Source: Dimorphilus gyrociliatus (taxonomy: Eukaryota > Annelida > Polychaeta > Dinophilidae). From it: a stretch of 64,000 nucleotides of DNA. Under the pieces are notes generated by a model. The model was given only the letters and a program-made list of their open reading frames with translations. It was not told the origin of the DNA and did not search any database. The position numbers and the translations under genes were made by a program. Numbering within the stretch: the stretch's first letter is position 1; each line of letters starts with the position of its first letter. Below, piece by piece: positions 59,192-64,000 of this stretch. The stretch covers positions 1 through 64,000 of the forward strand of contig CAJFCJ010000004.1 in assembly GCA_904063045.1 (NCBI GenBank). The letters run 5' to 3'.

Positions 59192-59477
59192 TTTTAAATA
59201 TGTATTGATTATAGATATTACTTAAATATACATATACTGTATATATAGATATATATCATATTAGTATAAATAAATTTATATATATATATATAAGTATACA
59301 AACGTTCAGTGTACTTGCTAAAATCAGTATTTCTCTAGATATTAAAATACAAGTACAAAATTAATAATAATTATTATTATGTTACAAATACTACTTTTGC
59401 TTTCAAATGATAAAGTAACAATAGTATGAATATAAAAGTTTATACAACAAATAGCATGATATTTCTTGTTCCTTTTT
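58874..59477. other. intergenic with (TA)n tracts
   Basis: TA runs at 59158-59190 and 59221-59295. No gene seen. Confidence 0.6.
59158..59295. repeat. (TA)n-rich region
   Basis: Two long TA runs separated by a short AT-rich spacer. Confidence 0.85.
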
Positions 59478-60202
59478 CTATGACTGACCAATTAAGTAAT
59501 CACCCTTTAAGTGTAGATAAGGTGGAAGAACTTGAAAAGAACACGACTTTTCCTTTTCGGACTGTGAAATATGCTTTAAGAGTTCTTGTCTCACTTCGTT
59601 TCTTTTTATCTTATAAGACGTTTTGAGGAATGCAAAACTAAGACCGAATAGACACAATGATAAAACGGATGATAATACAGCAAGAAAGAACGAATACGAA
59701 AGCTTTCCTTGATAAAACTCATTAGAATTATCATAATCTGCTTTCTTTACTAAATATATTATCCATGCAGAAAAATTGAATAGTACAGAGATTCCTCTTC
59801 CTATAATAATAATATAGTTTATCAATTGACCAGAAAGTTTCTTAACAAAGAGAGCTGCTATCTCAATTGCCAATGAAAGAGTAAGCAAAGAGATGGTAAT
59901 ACACATGAAGACTTGAACAAGCGTCAACCAAGCTAAAACAAATATAAAGGTTTATTAAGACTATATCATAAGAAATCATTACTCTCAGTATTAAATGTGC
60001 CAATATCTTCATTTCCATGGCATGTCCCAAATAATCCTATACGCTTTTTTATCGGTTCTTCTGTTAAATCTCTCGTATCTATACCAATTTGAACAAACCA
60101 TTCACAGGTCAATAACGCAACTAAGATGGCCACTATGCATACCATTAACAAACATAATAACAAACATTTAGATTGAACAATAATCCTTATGCATTCTCCC
60201 AT
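59478..60202 (-). CDS. claudin/PMP22-like tetraspan, short tail
   Basis: Exons complement 60202-59983 and 59932-59478 with a 50-nt phase-1 intron, the shortest in the window; 224 aa. TM1 is followed by C-E-W-F-V-Q and I-G-L-F-G-T-C, keeping W, GLF and one loop Cys. Exon 2 begins W-L-T-L-V-Q-V-F-M. TM3 has NFSAWIIYLVKKA and TM4 LSYSFFLAVLSSVLSLC. The cytosolic tail is only about 45 residues and has no PPxY. Same exon plan as its neighbours. Confidence 0.8.
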
Positions 60203-61364
60203 AATCAAAGTTTTTATCTGAAATTTTGTAGAAGAATTAATATTAAAGAACTAGACGAAATATTTTAATACATATGGAAATTTCCTGTTCGATTAATTTA
60301 ATATTAAATTAGTCAATAGAAATCTATTCTATTTTAGCCAAATAAAATGAAAACGGATGCATTGAAGCGGAATATCAGCTATAATATTTCACGTATTTAG
60401 AAATACTTAATTAAATCTTCATATATTACCTTAGATTACTCTGCTTTCGCCATAGAGTGATAGACAAATGAAAATAGATAACTTTCTTTCGTTTCTGTTA
60501 ATACCGTATATTCGTGGTTAACCTTGTACTTCCAATAACATCCGGTTATTGGTAAATCAATAGAACAATTCTACTATAAATCGTTTTCAAAATATTTTAC
60601 CTTAACTTTCGCTTAGCTTGGTATATTTAAATCCTGGATTATTCATTATAGATTTCTCTTTGTAAGAAGAGATAGATAGATAGAGAGAGAGAGAAATACA
60701 GGAAACGAATTTCTCAGAAATTAAAGAAGTGACTCAGAAAAGATTTTTTTCTATATCTACACAACTGATAAGATAGAAATATTGTATAATGATAACAATA
60801 GAAAAAATCCTATTTAATTGGCAAATTAATCAATATTTTTAAGAAATTAATAAAAATAAATTTCCTCCAGGCATGGAATAAATATATTCAAAGAAATAGG
60901 TTGAACACTACTGTATTATAGATTTTATATTACAGATCTATTAATAGTGATATATTTACTTTTATTATAGAAAGAGACGAAATTGTTATTAATTATAAAT
61001 AAATCACAATATATAGAGAGTATAGGCTTTTGTTAAAATTGATATTATAACTAATATATCTATCTACAGCATGTACTTGAAAATATATTGTCCATTAAGT
61101 ATACACTTAATTGAACATAATATTTATTTAACTTTATAAAAACATAATCTACTTAACTTCGTTACGTTTCTCTTAGGTGTGTAATTACATTTAGTTTATA
61201 TTACTATAAACGTCAAGTCTGATTTCAGTTAATGACTATTAAAAACTTATAAAGCACAGTATGAACATTGTTCGGAAGAGCATAAAATATAGATTAACTA
61301 TTCTCTACTATAGAAATTAAAGTTAACGGTTAGTTTGTTAGTTTAATGGTTTAATATTTCATTA
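60203..61364. other. intergenic, no gene seen
   Basis: AT-rich with a short GATA/GA run near 60669-60694. Nothing recognised. Confidence 0.55.
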
Positions 61365-61954
61365 TTAATTTTTTATTATGTTAACAATAGACTTTAATTC
61401 AAGTAAATTTGTTAAATAATGAGAATTGTTTGATTCGCTATCAGTGTTTTCTGGTGTTTTTTGAAGAAGTTGCTGATTTGATCTATTGTCGCTGGTTGTT
61501 GAATTCCGATTTGACCGATTATTTTGAAATGGATGATTTGGATGGCTTAGAGAACATCTGTGATGATGTTTTGTATTTTGCTGATTTGACATCTTTGATG
61601 GTGGTGTCAAGAATAACGGCTGAATAAGAAGGACGAATGATAAGGCGGACGATATCGTTGCCATTATAAAGGATAAAGATAGTCTTCCTTTATGCGTAAT
61701 ATGAAATACATTTTTCACTTTTAAAATAAATACAATCCAACTGATAGTAGTAAGTAAACCAGATAGTAAGATAAGGACTGTTATGGCAATTTTTTTAGTA
61801 GGATTCTTCCTTAGCCTCGTTACGACAGACAGGATGGACAGTATCTCCGTTGCTACAAGAATGAATAAGCTAATTATCATTCCCACTCGAACGAATATTA
61901 GCCAATCTGTAGGGAAAATAGGAATAAGGCACAAATTTGCTAAAAATATATAGT

Positions 61955-62001
<47 letters not shown>

Positions 62002-62857
62002 CCCACTGTCTGGCTAGTAATCTATTTTAAACACAAACCTTCCTTAAATAAATCTGTTCCTGGAAAATCTACTGATTTATCTCCGTATACGGCGAACAAT
62101 CCTGAATGAGAATCATTAACTTCAAACCAATAGCTGGTTGCCATAGAAATAACATGAATGAATATCGTAAATGGTAATAGAGGATAAATTAGTATCTTCA
62201 TATCCCAGGTTAAATTCTCAAATTTTATTACAACTGATTTCAAAACGCTATTAGACAATAAGAAAAAGTTTGTTCTAGTATTTTCTCCTTCCGGTTTTGT
62301 TAAGATAATTAAAGACATTATAAAAGAAAAAACCGACGAGATTATGGCTGATATGAGCGAATATGAAACCTTAATTGTTTCTTTGCGTGGTTTAGCTAGC
62401 ATAATTATGATAGTCAACCAACTTAGACTAGTTAATAACCATATTAGGAGCAGAGTAGACCCTATCAAATACTTTTCAATTATATAACTTTTCCGCCCGG
62501 TAGACATTGCAAAAACGATAAAAACACCTAATATACTAAGTAGAGCAGGACTAATGATCATTGTGACTCTGACTAATTTAAGCCATTCTGTAAGTTAATA
62601 TAAAAGAATCTTGTTAATATATGCTTGCGTTAATATCCATCAAAGTAACAGTAAAACTTACCGTATTCATCAATTAATTTTCCATTACAATTTTTTAAGT
62701 AACATATTTCAAATAATCCAAAGGATATTTTATAATCAATTACAAACCAGTAGTTTGTAGATAAAGCGACAAAATTACACAATAAAGTTAGAATTAATAG
62801 TATAAAAGTCAGTTTTAGTCTTAATGATGATTTTAGGAAATTTCTGATACATATCAT
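61365..62857 (-). CDS. double claudin/PMP22-like protein (two tetraspan units in one frame)
   Basis: Exons complement 62857-62662, 62587-62039 and 61906-61365; introns 74 and 132 nt, both phase 1; 428 aa. Unit 1: TM1, N-Y-W-F-V, F-G-L-F-E-I-C ... N-C in exon 1, then W-L-K-L-V-R-V, TM2-TM4 (VSYSLISAIISSVFSF) in exon 2. With no stop, exon 2 continues through a ~30-residue linker into unit 2: TM1, S-Y-W-F-E-V, S-G-L-F-A. Exon 3 gives W-L-I-F-V-R-V, TM2-TM4 (LSLSFIMATISSALSF) and an Asn/Ser/His-rich tail. The alternative is two genes with a missed internal terminator and promoter; the start would be an ATG before K-I-L-I-Y-P. The second intron holds a long (CT)n tract. Confidence 0.7.
61956..61998. 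repeat. (CT)n microsatellite inside intron 2
   Basis: About 40 nt of CT (GA on the coding strand), between exons 2 and 3 of the double claudin-like gene. It creates a false Arg-Glu repeat ORF. Confidence 0.9.
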
Positions 62858-64000
62858 AACTATCCTATTCGGTATATAATCAATATTTAAGCAGTAATAA
62901 TCTATTTTGAAGAGTGAAGCATATAAAAAAGTGTATCTTCCTCTATCTTCTCTTTCTCTCTCCCTCTCTCTCTCTCTTTTTTCTCTTCCTTCCTTATTAT
63001 TCTTTTAGTTGGTTATGGTAAATTAATAAGAGGTATATTGAGAAAAGGCAGAATAATAACAGTTGTCAAAGTCTGTTTCTTTTGAAATATAATCCCTCTT
63101 CAATATTTTCACATTGATTTTCTCAAGTTTTTTCTATATAATTCTCATATAAAACTACTTACATAATATTAATAAATTGATACATATAAATTAATATATA
63201 CATATATATATATATATATACTATTTAAATTTAATATCTAATAATTTGATTAATTAGAGCATATTAGAAAATCAATTTTTTCAAATTTTTGTTGTATATA
63301 TACTTGTATAATAATTTATTATTACCAATAAATAACAAAGAAATAGTGTATAACGCACAGTATAATCTTATCATTTAAAGATGATAGGTCAATTTTAGTA
63401 AAGATGGAAAAGTACTCTAGTATTTAACTAAACATACTTTTATTAGAAATTACACATATAAATATTAATATAACCTATTTAGATAAATGATTGAATATTC
63501 ACTTTTCTTTATGATTTTGCACTTGAAATTGAGAATAAAAAGTGAATTTTTTCTACTACAATAAAACAATATTCAAAATTAAAGTTTCGCCTTTATTCAT
63601 ATTTTATTATTTATTCAATAAAAATTATAGATATAAAGTAGTTTTGTTTGAATTATCCTCTTTTTTTGTTTTAATACAACTGTTCATCTTCTCAATTGAT
63701 TTTTCGTTTTACATAAGAAAGATAAAGAGAAAAATTAACGTTCTTCCCTTTTTTTTACACATTTAATTTTAATATTTTTGTTAAACAATTAAAAAGAAAA
63801 AATAAATAAAAGAAATGGAATTTTCTTTCTTGAATAATTTGAGATTTTTTTTCTCTTTTCTTCGTTTTTTCTTTTCTTCTTCTTCTTCTCCTTCTCCTCC
63901 TCCTTCTTCTTCTTCATCCTCTTCTTCGTCTTTTATACTTTTGTTATCACTTATGGCATTTTTTGCGATTGATTTCGCCTAAGAGAGAAAAAGTTTCCAC
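62858..64000. other. intergenic to window end, no gene seen
   Basis: CT tract at 62945-62985, TA run at 63193-63222 and a pyrimidine CTT/CCT tract at 63847-63940. A 74-codon plus-strand ORF at 63542 is AT-driven and not convincing. Confidence 0.55.
63847..63940. repeat. (CTT)n/(CCT)n pyrimidine tract
   Basis: Nearly 90 nt of pyrimidines on the plus strand. Confidence 0.85.

Noticed and set aside
61956-62006. Arg-Glu repeat protein start at 62006
   Set aside because: It is the (CT)n microsatellite in the intron of the double claudin-like gene; the true exon begins at 61906.
1-64000. Mobile elements or CRISPR-like arrays
   Set aside because: No transposase, reverse transcriptase or terminal repeats recognised; the only regular array is the 177-bp tRNA repeat.

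Overview
The window looks like nuclear DNA of an animal with a compact, AT-rich genome. Genes are split by short GT-AG introns (50-200 nt, mostly 56-110), the tRNA genes are eukaryotic with anticodon-loop introns, and the proteins are metazoan types (claudin/PMP22-like tetraspans, an Ig-like adhesion receptor, SOCS-box-like tails). I cannot name the species. I see no transposase, reverse transcriptase or viral gene.

Region 1 (706-46489) is a dispersed array of 18 paralogous genes, copies 1-18. All share one architecture: a short exon 1 (TM1 plus an outer loop), one phase-1 intron, and a long exon 2 (TM2-TM4, then about 300 cytosolic residues). The cytosolic part usually holds an H-x3-C...C-x-W cluster, a helical block with an ESLIIREDG-type motif, and a WPPPLW-x3-C/S-x3-I/V-R segment. 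That last segment fits the BC-box of a SOCS box and is followed by an LPxP-like element. Copy 5 is truncated after TM4. Every spliced model restores a reading frame divisible by three, which supports the exon boundaries. I recognise no named family with this combination. My reading is a membrane-anchored Elongin/Cullin-type ubiquitin-ligase adaptor family.

Interspersed in 3.7-33.3 kb are 14 tRNA-Pro genes (9 UGG, 4 AGG, 1 CGG). They have an essentially identical 72-nt body, and all carry a 16-31 nt intron after position 37. Four form a perfect 177-bp-period tandem array at 20.7-21.3 kb.

Region 2 (50018-52937) is one eight-exon gene for a single-pass membrane protein with a signal peptide, Ig-like modules, an S/T-rich stalk and a short tail. 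Its extracellular part is a duplicated four-exon cassette with matching intron phases.

Region 3 (54391-62857) holds five claudin/PMP22-like genes. Two have PPxY-rich tails, and one encodes two tetraspan domains in a single frame. All have a phase-1 intron after extracellular loop 1, the same place and phase as the region 1 family, and TM3/TM4 resemble that family too. This suggests the SOCS-tailed family arose from a claudin-like tetraspan that gained a degradation-adaptor tail. Intergenic DNA is AT-rich with many (CT/GA)n and (TA)n microsatellites.
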